From: Protostelium mycophagum
Taxonomy: Eukaryota; Evosea; Variosea; Protosteliida; Protosteliaceae
Assembly: GCA_002081555.1 (NCBI GenBank)
Contig: KV920997.1
Span: 55,093-119,092 of the forward strand
DNA: 64,000 nt
Direction: 5' to 3'
The translations under genes and the position numbers were made by a program. Shown here piece by piece: positions 12,145-24,531 of the stretch; position 1 is the first letter of the stretch, and the number at the start of each line of letters is the position of its first letter. Under the pieces are notes generated by a model that worked only from the letters and a program-made list of their open reading frames with translations, made no database searches and was not told the DNA's origin.

Positions 12145-12654
12145 ATGTGTTGGATGCGCGAGGTGATGATGAGTTTTCCAATTTGTCTCGTTGTATAAAA
12201 ACAGCTCTCAAAGATCGAATTTCCCTCAAATTGAACATTTTCAGCTGCTGTCACAGGACCAACAACACAGACATCTTATGCAGAGCAGCATAGAAGAATT
12301 ACAGAAAGCTTTGCATGATGATTTTTATTTTATTTATTGAGGAGATGTGCCAGTTGATTTGATTTTAGTGAGTTACTGCCGAACAACGCCGTCAGACCCG
12401 TGGATATCTGTTTCTTCTTTCGCAAACTAGAGGAACAACCCAAGCGGGCTGCCCCAATAAATCATTCACGAACTGATCATCCAGTCCTCATATTCTGTAG
12501 AATATATGGTGTTTTCATCTATCACATTATGGGTTTAGGCTATTTTAGCATGAGGAATCTGCAAAACGGCTGAACAACCTTGACTGATTTTTGCGTTGGT
12601 ACGTGCCAGATGTGATGTGAATGTTTGCACAAAGAGGAGATGTTTATTCATTGT
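12145..12654. other. intergenic, between a small membrane protein and CLPTM1
   Basis: No supported gene. A plus-strand stretch near 12245-12345 reads like the end of a coiled coil (LLSQDQQHRHLMQSSIEELQ) before a stop, but no upstream exon was found. CLPTM1's poly(A) signal (AATAAA on the minus strand) lies about 12 nt past its stop at 12655. Confidence 0.4.
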
Positions 12655-15364
12655 CTAATTCTTCTTTTTCTCAACGGGGTCCTTCTCCTCTATCTGCAGA
12701 GGTGTACTTGTCGATGCTGCAGCTGTTTGTGTGGTGGCCTCATCATCTCCACCTATCACATCATCAGCGCGTGATCAATGTGTGGAAATGACAATTACCT
12801 TGTCCAAATTCGTTCACTCTGCTCTTATCCACAGGGTAAATCCATCTCTACAACGAGTCAGAACTTTGAAACTTGACCATCTACAACTGACCTGGTACAA
12901 AAAGATGAGGAAGACCACGTCATCACTAAAACATGACAACCTCCTGAGCAATGGCATCTTGATGATGAATGCAAAGAGATCATCGATCACAGTGTTTAAT
13001 GCCTTATACATGAATGATCTGAAAGGCAGATGTGCCACACTCTTGAGCTTGTAGTTGATGAACAGTTGAGGACACATCATGATGAAGCCAAAGGTATAGA
13101 TGCAACCCGTTAAGGTAGAGAGGATGAAAGAGTACCCTGGAATTATCAAAGCCGTTACAAAACAAAATTCGGATGAACATTTCTATAAACGTTTTTAGTG
13201 CGGCAAAGCCGCATGCACAAAATACACTTAAAAACTCACATGACTTGTGGGTATCATAAAGGACAGAGTATACAGCATAACCAAAGAGCAGTGGGTAGAG
13301 GATCCATGAGAGGTACTTCATGGCTTGCATATCGTGCTCCTTAGTCTCAGCCGCATAAGAGTCTCTATCTCTCCACGTGATGGGAAATCTTCGGGTCCAG
13401 TCTACCTGCATACTTTTACAACGTTGTAGATGACCAAGTTTTTTTACAATCGATGTCTTCGAACAGATTCTTCACAGAAAAATTTTTTAAACGTCGACAA
13501 CAAAAAAGGCTGAAAATGTATTATTTTAGTCGACTAAAATGTCGACAATCTACAATACCTCAATAATGACGGCCTTTTTCAATTTCCATAATTCAATAGC
13601 GAGTCCAACACCACTGCTTATCACGATGAGCCAGTTAGTCTCTGCACTATTCTCCAACAGATAGAGGAAGATGATCACTTGGAATACGCAATTGACGGCC
13701 ATGGACCTCAAGGACATCCCCTCGAATGTCTTCTTGTTCTTCCAAAATGCGATATCTACGTGAAATTTCAGTAAAATTTCATAATAGAATAAAAAAGTGA
13801 AATTGTCGATAAAATAAAATAAATAAATAAAAATAAATTCAATAAAAATAAAAATAAATAAAATAAGAATAAATAAAATTCACCATTTTTGAAAGCCAAA
13901 AAATCGAATACAGAGTGCAGAGTTGTAACCACCATAGTCAGAGCTAAGAGGTAAGGGTTGGTGTCCGTAAACATCCTCTTCATCTCCTCCGAGTCATCTA
14001 CAACTGTCAACTCCCAATTTTTTCCCGCCATTTTTTCGGCACTTTTCAATGATTTTTCGCAGAAAAATCAGGGAAATTTCTCACTGTCTCCTGCGGTTCC
14101 CATGGATTTTTGCATGCTGAAACTCTCTTCCATCTGTACAAACATGGTCCATTTGATAAACGTGATGAGCTGGTAAGATATCGTGAGGTTCACGCTAGTA
14201 ACCGTAGAGTTGATGGCGATATAGTGTTCCCGGAACAGCCAGAATTCGTTGAAGAAAAGTACGGGGTAGTATTGATCTGTCTCTTCATCTAATTTCATAT
14301 CTAAAAAAATTATATGAATTTATGAGGATATTAAAAATTCCAAAATTTCGGAAAATTCGTTGAAATTTCACATTTGGAGAACTGAGGGGGGATGCCACCC
14401 TTTGGGTATACGGTGGTGTCCGCGACGAGTGTCAAAGTTAAGTTTGTCTTCCAGTGGTTTACGATCTGTACATCTTCCGTCATATTTTTCTGCGCCTAAA
14501 AATAGGTCATGCGTTGTAGATACGTTTCATTCCGATGAAATCACCTCGACTAACTCCTTGTCTTGGATTTCGCCGGAAATCAGATTCTTTTTGATGATTT
14601 CTTTTCTCTTTGGCATGTGCTTGGTCAACGCTACGTAAGTTTAGATTTCTACGAGATTTCGATGGAATTTCACTCACGATGTCTGCCATAGATGACGGCT
14701 TTGGGGTCATAGTTTTTGCTGGGGTAGTGGGTATAGCCTTGCTTCACGAAATAAACGTGAGCGTAAATTGTACCGTTGTCCCTGACAATCTGTGACGTGT
14801 TATGACGTCATCTCGAGATGACTAAATACAAGTTGGATTGGAATGATGTTATTCTATGTCTTAAGAATGAGTAAAATAAGATACCTGAGGAACTGGAATG
14901 GAGATGTTATGTGAAAGTTGTTCTGCATCTTGGCAGCCCCCAAATACACATTTGACAAAGTCAGCTGTTGACCATGCGGTTTGGTCGTATACGACGCCTT
15001 CATGCTTCCAAATGAGAGTATCATCTTCATTTTTGAAGTCCGTAAACCTCTCTGCGGGGGACATATAGACATAAAAATCCTGAGAGTATTGTCACCAAAT
15101 ATATTAAACATTAATGCATGTTGACAAAATATATCCACTCACCAATACTTCCCCTCCTGAGTACATGTTTGACACACCACCAGGCTTAGATATCACTTTA
15201 CCAGTCTTCACATCTGTTACGGTTTTGGGCGTGCCTCTGCCGTTGAAGAACCACATTATAGCAAAGTAGATCAACATCATTTTGGACACAGATTGGAGCA
15301 TGGTCATCCATGATGCCTCTTGTTGTTGTGGAGGGTTAGCCCTCCTTGCGGGTGCATCACTCAT
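12655..15364 (-). CDS. CLPTM1: CLPTM1-family multi-pass membrane protein
   Basis: Cleft lip and palate transmembrane protein 1 family, an ER/Golgi multi-pass protein linked in animals to receptor and lipid trafficking. The start MSDAPARRANPPQQQEASW leads into TM1 (MMLIYFAIMWFFNG). The luminal domain follows: PAERFTDFKNEDDTLIWKH, EGVVYDQTAW, YAHVYFVKQGY, HWKTNLTLTLVADTTVYPKG. Then come ETDQYYPVLFFNEFWLFREH and the membrane half: YLLALTMVVTTLHSVFDFLA, IAFWKNKKTFEGMSLRSM, SWILYPLLFGYAVYSVLYD, INYKLKSVAHLPFRSFMYKA, LNTVIDDLFAFIIKMPLLRR and RWIYPVDKSRVNEFG. The tail is Thr-rich and ends EEKDPVEKKKN. Many short introns include one whose acceptor is the recurrent CTGACTCGTTGTAG block at about 12846-12860. 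An in-frame extension to 15448 exists; 15364 is preferred. Confidence 0.92.
13790..13885. repeat. AT-rich low-complexity tract in a CLPTM1 intron
   Basis: Repeated AAATA/AATAA units for about 90 bases inside the intron upstream of the exon ending in DFLAFKN. No other feature is visible. Confidence 0.7.
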
Positions 15365-15520
15365 TCGTATTTTGATTTGTGATCGTTCTATTTTCCGGTC
15401 TGTTGTAAAGATGTCAGAAACAAAATAGCCGTTAGACTCATCTCTCATTCAAAATTCAAATTCGTCGTCTCACAGAACGGGCACCTCTATACGTTGAAGA
15501 TGTCAAGATTCAAACGAATT

Positions 15521-18500
15521 TCATTGTATTCCGATCTCTTTTGCTGCTGCTTGGAAAAGCTTCCTGAGTCCTTCTCTCAGCTGGCCATCTTTCAACACGA
15601 TGCACTCCGTCAGGACCGAGAAGAGTATAAAGAGGTGCCTCTTTTCGCCTCCTTGTAGCTCCCGCTTCTCCCCGCCTTCTTCTACATCGTTGTAGAGGGG
15701 TTCCACCTCGAGATCATACAATTGTCTCAAGATAATGTTGACCTCCAACATCCTGCTGCGAGGGATGGGCAGGTTTCCATTCTTCTTGTCCTCTAAAATG
15801 ACCTTCTCGAGGACCTCTCTGCATCGGTCCATGAGCCGTGGAAAGACTAAGGCGGCGGTTTGCCTCTCACCTGGTAGGTTTAGAGGTCGTTTCAGATCCA
15901 ATAGAAATGTATTGAAATCTTTGTGTTCAAACATGAAATGTATAAAACCACGGTTCTATACCGTGTTTTCTTACGGGAACTACCGTACTTTTTTTCACAC
16001 AAGATATTTTTTGTTTCACAAACAACAAATAAATTTTCAAAAAAAATTTCGTTTAAAAAGAAGAAAATGAATAAAATATCCAAAAAAATCCAGAAATTTT
16101 TTATGAAAAATCCAGAAATTCCCAAAAATCAATAAAAAAATAATATAAAGAGATACTCACTATGAGTGTGCTGGTTGTTCTTGGAACACAGATAGAAGAG
16201 GTTCTTGTAGCATGCCTCCGTGAATGACTCCCGATTCGCCCCTGATTGAGCACCATCCATCAGGAGATCGATCATCCTCTCCTGTGCCATGGGAACTCCG
16301 GCCGAGCAAGAGAGTACGTGGAAAGTTAAGAGGTCGATCAGCTTGGTGTCCATCTCATCGTCCCTCTTCATCATCTCTGTTGATCTCGTCAATGATGCGT
16401 ATGCATGTCTTCAGTTGTAAAATATTTGCAAGTGCGGCTCTGATGCATAAATTTATAAAATTGAAGTAAAGTTTTCTTAGAAAAAATATTTTTGTTTAAT
16501 CTGGCAGAAGTAAATTTTTATAACAGAAATTCACAATAAAATTTTCATTCCACTCGAAGTTCCAGCCAGCGCTGCATACAAGACCATCTTTACGAAAAAC
16601 AATATGACATATAGACACAGAGGCGAAGTATACCTGGTGTCTTTGTGGTAGATGTGGCTGTGCGCCCCTCCTCTTGGACCAGAAAGAATTGGACACAGTC
16701 GATGAGCTCCGTCCAGATAATGTTCAACACGATGTCCGACAGATCTGATGACGTCATCCTTTCCATCGATTTTCCCAGAAAAAGAGAGTTTTGAAATTTC
16801 TCCGAAATTTCATGGAGATATCTCACCTGTGGTGACGGAGATATCATGGATTCCAAACTTGACGACGTCTACAAAACTATCAATCGCCTTTTCCCACAGA
16901 CCAGATTGGTAGACATTGTGTGACGTGTATTTCGTCATCATGCTGGCACCGAGTATCTTCACTATGTCTAAGAATGTCTTGTTTCTCGTGTCTAAGGGGA
17001 CACTCTTGAAGGACTTTACGATGTGAAGCATCAACCTGTCTACGAAGGGGATATACTGTTCCATGAACACACCCACTACCGGGGGGGTGAGGTACTGAAC
17101 GGTATTGTCTGTGAAGTTTCAGGGAAAATTCGGGTCGATGTAGGATTATTATGTTGGTTACACGTTGTAGATACACATCAGTACAAATCATGTTGCTATG
17201 GAAACGTCGTGCATATAGATTTAATTTTGATTAAAATTTCACCTATTGTATTGTCTATGGGGAAGCCAATGACAAAAGAGATGTACCCAATCATCTCTAT
17301 AATTACGTATAAATACACCTCATTATCTACCGGTATCTACAACGCGTCAGAAAGGATCTTTCACTAATATCTTTAGACGATTTTTTGTGAAGAAATTGAA
17401 CGGTTTTAAAATTTGAATTGTTATACCTGCGAGAAGATTGCCAGAACGATGTCTTGAATTTTCGGAGAAAGATCTTTTGCTTCTTCAGAGTAATGATGCA
17501 GTGCCAATGATCTCATCATCCTGATGAATTCTAAAAATAAGGATCAATGATCATATTTCACCATCTACAACGATGTAAATAACTCACTTCTGTGATCTGA
17601 CAGAGAAAATAGATGATGGAGCCTCTGGTACAGAACGGCACAACTTTTTGCGACGTTGTAGACGATGGTCGAGGACAATGTGGTCCACCTCTTCAGGATT
17701 GTGTCTCCCAGGGCCTCTAGTGATTCTACAGAACCGGGCCATAAATCTCCAAGAAAATCCGATGAGATTTCGGAACTAGCGGATATATTGGGGGTCGAGG
17801 TAGGGCCCAAGGGAGCGTGCGTAAGTAACAGATCTTGATGGCATTGTATGGCAGAGTTTGAGACTTCGAGACTTTCAAACAGCATGAGGTCGTTCATCTC
17901 GAGCAGAAAATTCTTCCAAATTTTCGTGAAATTTTCAAGTTGAACAAGGCGGTTTAGATAAGATCGCAAAACGCGTACAGCACCCGTCATGGTGAGTACC
18001 ATCGTCTCACTCCATTGTTTGAAGGCAGTGTTCCTGGAATGGTGGACCATACTGGACCATTCAGTTTCAATGAGATTTTTTTAGGGTGATCTAAAAATAG
18101 CCCACATTTCGAAATTTCCGTCGGAATTCGTGGATTTTTTTTCTTCTGGCTTGTTGTTTTCTTTTGCTCTCAATGTACATTCTTTCACCGAATGAATTAA
18201 TGGGAACATTATCTGCGTTTCATTCAATTGAAACTCCATGTATCTACAACGACAAAAATTTTCGTCTCAAAGTCTTGTAGAGTTTCTCGAGATGTCATGT
18301 GTTCAAGTCGTAGTCATATGTCATGATATCTCACATTATGCAGGTAGTCTTCCCATATGACGTCATCAAAAGGGGCCCCGTGATTAGATATCGTCTTGAA
18401 GAGTGTCTGTGCCGCACAGTTCCTCACTTCGGTTCTGGCGTCTGTGCACAATTTTTTGAGCTCGTTCAGTAGTGGTATCCATAGTGATCTTCTTCCCTCT

Positions 18501-21500
18501 ACACCTTGGAAATATTATTATCAGAAATTCAGAAATAAAATGTGCTATTTTTAGCAGCGAATAGCCACCGCGCTCCGCGCTTGAAAATCAAAGTTGTCAT
18601 GGTGTTGCGGGAATGTCATTAAAGATATCGAATTAAAATAAATCTCGGTTGATTTCTGATCTTATAGATCTTTTTCATGCTTTGGAAAATAAAACCACTT
18701 TAGATATGGCAGTAAATTTGTTTGAGTTTAGGGTTTTGGTCTTGTTCAAGATATTCATAAAAAACAGTGTAATGCCTCTTGCAGCAACGCCGCAAACACC
18801 AAATACAACACCAGAAAACATTTGAATTGAAAGATATGTTGAATTTTTTCATGCATGTTTTTTATGCTTTGCGGCAACGCCGCAAACTCGAATTATACTT
18901 TTATAGTCACACAATTCCAGTCATGCAAGATGTTCTCCATCACATCCTCTTTGATCTTCACCTGCATCATCTGGAGTCCCCGAGAGATGGTCACTGATCG
19001 GCCACATCATGTTGATGGCTGTCAATGCGATGTTTAGATCGACTGTCTGGGCCCCGAAGTTCCCGACGGCTTGAATGTACAGTTTAAGACAATCTACATC
19101 TAGATGAGAGAGGAAGTCGGTACATATGATCTGAAGGCTCTTCAAGGCGGTGCCCATGAGTGATGTTGTAGTGGGCAAATTGGTCTGGAAAATTCAGGAA
19201 AATTTCAGCTAAATTTTTTCGAAATTTCGAAATAATTTTAGTTGAATGTCGGAATTCCAAAAGATAGTTTCGAAATCATTCAATAAAATTATTTCGTGTC
19301 GTAAAACTTTATGAGCAAATTCAATTCTATTCAATTGCAAGTCGTTGTAATTCGACATTTCAGAAATGTACTTGAGAAATTTATAAAAAATAAATCACCT
19401 GTATTGGAGAGCTGGGTCCAGGACTTTCGTTCTGTGTCGCAATACCACTGATAATAGACAATAACATCCTCCAGCCCGAAGATAACGACTGTCCTGACGC
19501 TTGCAATATCTGGTAGACAGTCTGCATGGCCTTCTCTCTGGTGTCTATGTGTGAATCTTTTGTCATCTGGCTCATAGTATACAAGAACTCGTCTTGCATT
19601 TTGAGACCTTGAGACGTCATCACGATGATGTCTCTATGATTGGGTGTGATATTGAGATATCTCACCTTGACCTTGTTGTGATGTCTTTTCATTTTGAATG
19701 AAGCATGTTTGTGTTATATTTGTCAGTGCATCTGCCGCGAAAACCCGAACAGAGGTGTCCTGATTCGTTTTATCGGAATGAGAATTCTAAAAATAGAACT
19801 CACCTTGTTGCTGAGCAACGACAAGAAATGGTTGGAGATGGTCTCCCAAAAGATTTCAATTCTATGAGTGTTGTAGACGGCCACTTCTCCTATCTTATTT
19901 CCGGCAAATAAGGGTCTGATCTGCCATGACGTCATCACACGTCACACTTATCAATATTTTCCCTCGAAATTTCGCGGAAATTTCACCTTGGATGCACCCG
20001 TTGTAGATGTGCTCGATATACTGATGAGTGTGTTGAGGATATATCTCAGGGACTCGTCCTCAACAGCATCTGTATTTCGGAATAAAAGATCTAGTGATGC
20101 TGACAACACGGCCAGTTCGTGGCTCTGCCCTCCCAACTCCCCCCCTGTCTATTTTTAGAACACCACCCCATCATTTTCCGAAAAATCATCGAAATTTCCT
20201 CGAAATTTCACATACCGGGACCGTTCGTCGCCAGATTCTTATTTGTGGTGTGGAGAACACGGTCTAATTGGTAGAAAGTCTCCAAGACCATGACCCACCC
20301 CTGCTTCAAGATATTCCCCATGCAGTGGGCAATGTTGAACAGTGCTTTCATGCTGAGCACATTCTTTTGAGACAATAAGACGGGTTCGGAGTTTTCGGAG
20401 TTTTCTGACGGCTTTTTTCCACTGTTGGCGAGGTTCGTTGTAGATGTCGGGGGGAGGGTTCCTTTACCTGTCATGTTTCAGTGTATATCCTATTTTTAGT
20501 AGTGGTATTGTGGATACGACACTGTTGTAGATGGGGCATCAAAGACAGCACTGCGGCTCTGCCCGCAAGGTCCACTCGGAATATCAACACATTCTATATC
20601 TGCAATAGCTATACGCTGTGCGGCTCTGCCGCATCCTAAAAAAATCCCAAAAAATCACCCAGAAAGTCAAGAATGCGTCTGTCACACATTCCCTGTGCGG
20701 CTCTGCCGCATCCTAAAGAAATCACCAAATACTCACAGAGACAAGTCAAGAATGCGTCTCTTGGCGTGGCCAGCTCCAAGGTCCCACAGACATGTATAAT
20801 ACTCTGGTACGCTTTCAAGATCTCTTGTGTCAAACTCTCGTCGGAGCACTTATCAAAGAGTAAAGACAGGGACCCTAAGAGGGTCGGCCACGCTTGTGTC
20901 GCCATCTCCACGCAGATCTCGCGATTCAGTTGCGGTTCGATCCGATAAATCGTATCCGGATAGACTTTTTTCTCTTCTTCCGTAGAATTCATATTTTCTA
21001 CGACGGATTCCATGCCGCTGACAATCCCGCAGAGACAGTCCAAAGATATGCAGACGGCGTAACTCTCATTCAGTTGCGGCACGTCAGTTGCGGATAACAG
21101 CTCCATGCTGGTGTGGGTCAGTGATGACGTCATCAGAATCGTCATGAAATTTCACGGGAAATTCGCTCACTATCTGAATTTCGGGGCGACGTTTCTGGTG
21201 ATGGGCTGAGTGTTTTTGTTGAAAGCCATGGTGATATATTGTCCGATGGAATTCACCGTAGAATGAAATATTTTTGCTGATTTAGAGTCCTTAGACATGT
21301 CATAGTGTTCGCATATAGACCTTTATCTTTCAGAAAAATTATCCATAGTTTGTGACGTTTAAAATTAAAATACGAGATTTTATTGAAGTTCGCGGTAATA
21401 GAACACGGTAACTACCGTGTCCAAATTCATATTTATTTTTAAAATATTTTTTCAAAAAATCTCGTTGTAGATCTCCATGAAATTTCAAAGATTCACCTTA

Positions 21501-23258
21501 ATACGGGAGGATTTTCGCATATCGTTTTTAATGATTCCAACGCTAAAATCTGGATCCAATCTTGCGTTGAGCCATCTAACATCTTTACAAGTCTCGAGAG
21601 GAATACTTCACACTCCGTAATCTGTCGACAGTAAATTCCCGGGAATTTCAGGGAAAACTCTGACAGGGGGACATTTCAGAGAAAATTCTGAGGGATGGTG
21701 GCTTCCGTTGTGTTGCGGAAAAGCCGCAATTCAAAATTGCATTTTTATAAAACTACCAACAGTATCCAGTGAAGCCTCACAAAAAACACAAAGGAATCGG
21801 CTAGAAATTTGGTCGAAATTCGACGGGAAATTCGACGGAAATTCGACTGACCATTCTCTGGTGGAAGAATCTGATGAAGGTGGTGATCACACGTATCACC
21901 CTGACAACCGTGGGAAAATCCGTCTGTGTTCGGAATATTTTAATCACGAGGGGGCACAGTCTGTCCTTAAGTAGTGCTGAGAACTCTGGGATCTACAACC
22001 AGTCAAAAAAAATTGAAGATATAAAAATATTAATTGATAATTATTTCGTGAAAATTTGTGAAATAATGACGTCATACTCGTAAAAATAATGCGGAGTGGG
22101 TGTGCAGTAGAGACTCTATTAGCTCTAAACCAAAGTGTGGAGATATATTATTGATTTCAAGCCAAACAGATGGGTCGTTTTCCGACAGTCTGAAGATATC
22201 CTATTGAGATGTCATTTTTAAATTCCTTGAGAATTTCAATAATCCATAATAAAATAAATCACCTGTATCAACATGTATGCATCAAGTGTAGATGGTGCCA
22301 AATTTCCTTCTGCAGAAATTTCCGGCGAATTTTCTCCCTCCTTCTTTGCAGACTGCACCTCCGCCAGAGCTCTATCAAACAACATCGTGACCAGCTGTCT
22401 TAACGCGGCAGCAGCCGTGTTGTGCACCGGCGAATATTTATTGCTGTGGAGTCTAAAACACATCGCCAAGATGTTCCTCAACTCATCGCCGTGTATGACG
22501 ATTGTGGTAACAAGTGCTAAGAGAGCTTGTAGGATTTTGAGCTGCGTGGATTCCTCCGATGTTTCGATCTGCAGCGCGAGGCGCTGCGTGATTTTTTGCA
22601 CGGAAGACTGAGGGGGTGAGTGTCGTCGTGTTCTGAAAATAGGATTTTTGGGGTTTGATGACGTTCGAATACGTCTTTGGTATTTTTTGTTGCTTTGCCA
22701 CAATTATTATTTTTATTTTTGCAAGAGTGAATTTTTGTGTTGCATATAATCTGAATTATTCAATGAATATTTGTGGTTGTGCTGCTGTAAGACTGTTTTA
22801 TTTTGCATGGAATGATGATGAATGCAGAACATCATCTTCGCAAAGATGGCTGAAAAGTTGTGATGTCAAGAGTTATATACCTGATCCACTGCATTGTGAA
22901 CGATCAATTTATGTATCGTTGATACTGACATGGGTACCATTTTACTTCCTTTTTGCTCACAAGCCATCAAAAATGGACGAAGAACATCTTCTGATTGACC
23001 GATAGCTTTGGCGTAAATGAGATGCTGCCACGTTGCCAATAATAATGATTCTTACCTTTCGCGATTCGTCCCACATTTTTTGACTCTGCGTTTTCTTCTT
23101 CTATAGATCTCAACCTTAATATGCCCCTCTCTGCCGCCTGCCATAATTGATCACGTGTTTTGTCATCCTAGTCATACCTCTCTGATCGTTGGGTGTTTTT
23201 TTCGTGCCTCTGCTGATAGAGTTCTTAGGTCCGCCAGTAAAGAACCAAGAAGCTCCAT
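15521..23258 (-). CDS. MON2: MON2 homologue (Sec7/BIG-related trafficking scaffold)
   Basis: Large HEAT-repeat scaffold of the trans-Golgi and endosome, related to ARF-GEFs but lacking a Sec7 catalytic domain. The start at 23258 reads MELLGSLLADLRTLSAEARK, then AAERGILRLRSIEEENAE and EDVLRPFLMACEQKGSK, matching the MON2 DCB region. Further segments align in order: ELRNILAMCFRLHSNKY, NTAAAALRQLVTMLFDRALA, ATPRDAFLTCLCEYL, SMKALFNIAHCMGN, NTHRIEIFWETISNHFLSLL, SVRVFAADALTNITQ, LQASGQSLSSGWRMLLSII, VHHSRNTAFKQWSETMVLTM, and the C-terminus ending KLFQAAAKEIGIQ. It is spread over about 7.7 kb with many tiny introns, including a 17-nt one (19787-19803). Introns near 18.8 and 20.5-20.7 kb carry GCGGC hairpins. 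It is consecutive with CLPTM1 on the same strand, about 155 bases apart. Confidence 0.92.
19787..19803 (-). other. 17-nt intron in MON2
   Basis: On the minus strand this reads GTGAGTTCTATTTTTAG. Read through, the frame hits a stop at 19723. Removing exactly these 17 nt continues the protein as SNK-NSHSDKTNQDTSVRVF and then AADALTNITQ, which matches the MON2 family (human ...REWGAEALTSLI). A consensus donor GTGAGT and acceptor TTTTTAG are both present. Confidence 0.75.
20610..20765. repeat. partial tandem duplication with GCGGC hairpins at a MON2 exon edge
   Basis: Two copies of a block about 80 nt long contain GTGCGGCTCTGCCGCATCC and later GTCAAGAATGCGTCT. The second copy overlaps the end of the exon coding RDAFLTCLC, including the donor region; the first lies in the intron. 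The GCGGCTCTGCCGC core is the same palindrome as in the fold-back element at 7585. Confidence 0.7.
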
Positions 23259-23533
23259 ATCGTGCGACCTCGCGGAATCGAGATCTTTTGTATGATGCGA
23301 AACCGTTTTTTACAAAGATTCAAACATCACAAAAACGACGTCTCCAACAGGATCACACCACAATAAATTATACAAAGGTATAAGAAGCAGAAACCATTTA
23401 TTGGGTTGGTCCTGAAGAAAATGGACAAAATACGACATTAAAAGGTTTTTGTTTGAATTGTAGTCCACTGGAAGAATCATCACATCAGATCACATCTCGC
23501 ATATCATTTGAATCGCCCAACAGAACAACCGAC

Positions 23534-23975
23534 ATGGTAAGATGAGAGAGGAATCAAGTCTTCTGAATCATTTAGGCCGCCCATAAGAAGGAATCAATCT
23601 TGGATTTAAACAGATACATCGATAAACAGATCTGTGTGAAATTCAGTGGTGGCAGAGAAGGTAGGCGATGAAAATTTCTTCATTTAATTGTTAATTAATC
23701 AACATCTCAACTCTGCAGTTGTCGGCCTTTTGAAAGGTTACGACACACTCGTTAACCTCGTATTGGACGAATGTGAGGAGTACATTAGAGGTGAGATCCG
23801 CAGAGAATGTTTCAGATCGTGACGATATGTAGATCCCGAAGAGGGAAGTAGACTGGGAAATGAGAAGAGACATTTGGGTATCATTGTGTGCAGAGGTAGC
23901 TCGGTCATGCTGATATCGCCTATGGATGGTACTGAGGAAATTGCCAACCCTTGGAACAATGGGGAGATGCAATGA
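23534..23975 (+). CDS. LSM7: U6 snRNA-associated Sm-like protein LSM7
   Basis: Subunit of the Lsm1-7 (mRNA decay) and Lsm2-8 (U6 snRNP) rings. Four exons: 23534-23536 (only the ATG), 23576-23660, 23719-23790 and 23833-23975. The protein is about 100 aa: KKESILDLNRYIDKQICVKF, SGGREVVGLLKGYDTLVNLV, LDECEEYIRDPEEG, then the Sm2 motif LGIIVCRGSSVMLISPMDG. Length and both Sm motifs are normal for LSM7. A first coding exon of only the start codon is unusual but reproduced by clean GTAAG and TTTAG sites. It is divergent from MON2, with about 275 bases between start codons. Confidence 0.93.
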
Positions 23976-24097
23976 ATGATTGGTTGTGTCCATTTATTTT
24001 TCCTTGTAAAAAGTGAGAATGAACAAAGGCATTGGAACATCACTATAATTTTGATCAAATGATTTCTTATTCAAAAATATCTTAATTAACGACACTT

Positions 24098-24501
24098 TTA
24101 TTCACTTCGGTTCTGCACTTTTTTAGTCACCAATTCTCCTCTTTCATCTGCCTTCATCATCAGCACACTGAAGTCTGTTGTTCCACTGCGAAACTGCTGA
24201 CCCGGTCTTTGCTGAGTAAGAAGCGTGACTATTGGAGTAAGAATCTGTCGCCCTCACTCAGTGACCACCTTACTGCAACACTTGCATTCTGTACTGGGAT
24301 TATTGAAAAGCTCAAATTGACAATTTTGGAAAGGTATTTGGCTCAAGAAATCTAAATAAAAGAGATTTTATTTGTCTTGACCAAGGGCAGGCGCTGGACT
24401 TGGGCGTTTTGGGCATTGGGCGTAATATTGGTCTTCCGGTGCCCTCTGTAAAGGCGATTGTAGATTGACAATTGGTTCTGACGGGGTGTGACGTCAAGCA
24501 T
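24098..24501 (-). CDS. small conserved-looking protein, unknown
   Basis: A minus-strand open frame from ATG 24501 (MLDVTPRQNQLSIYNRLYRG, then HRKTNITPNAQNAQVQRLPL) can be spliced in phase to a small exon NASVA and then ILTPIVTLLTQQRPGQQFRS, GTTDFSVLMMKADERGELV and TKKVQNRSE. This gives about 93 residues, basic and without membrane segments. No family is recognised. It is head to head with ADRM1 with only 30 bases between start codons. Its TAA stop is inside AATAAA (24097-24102 on the minus strand). The exon structure is my best guess. Confidence 0.45.
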
Positions 24502-24531
24502 CACAATTTCGATCAACCATAAACACAAGCG

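Noticed and set aside
22655-23005. 116-codon plus-strand frame reading like a membrane protein, nested in MON2
   Set aside because: The opposite strand in the same place encodes MON2 (EDVLRPFLMACEQKGSK and neighbours) with good family match, so the plus frame is a shadow.
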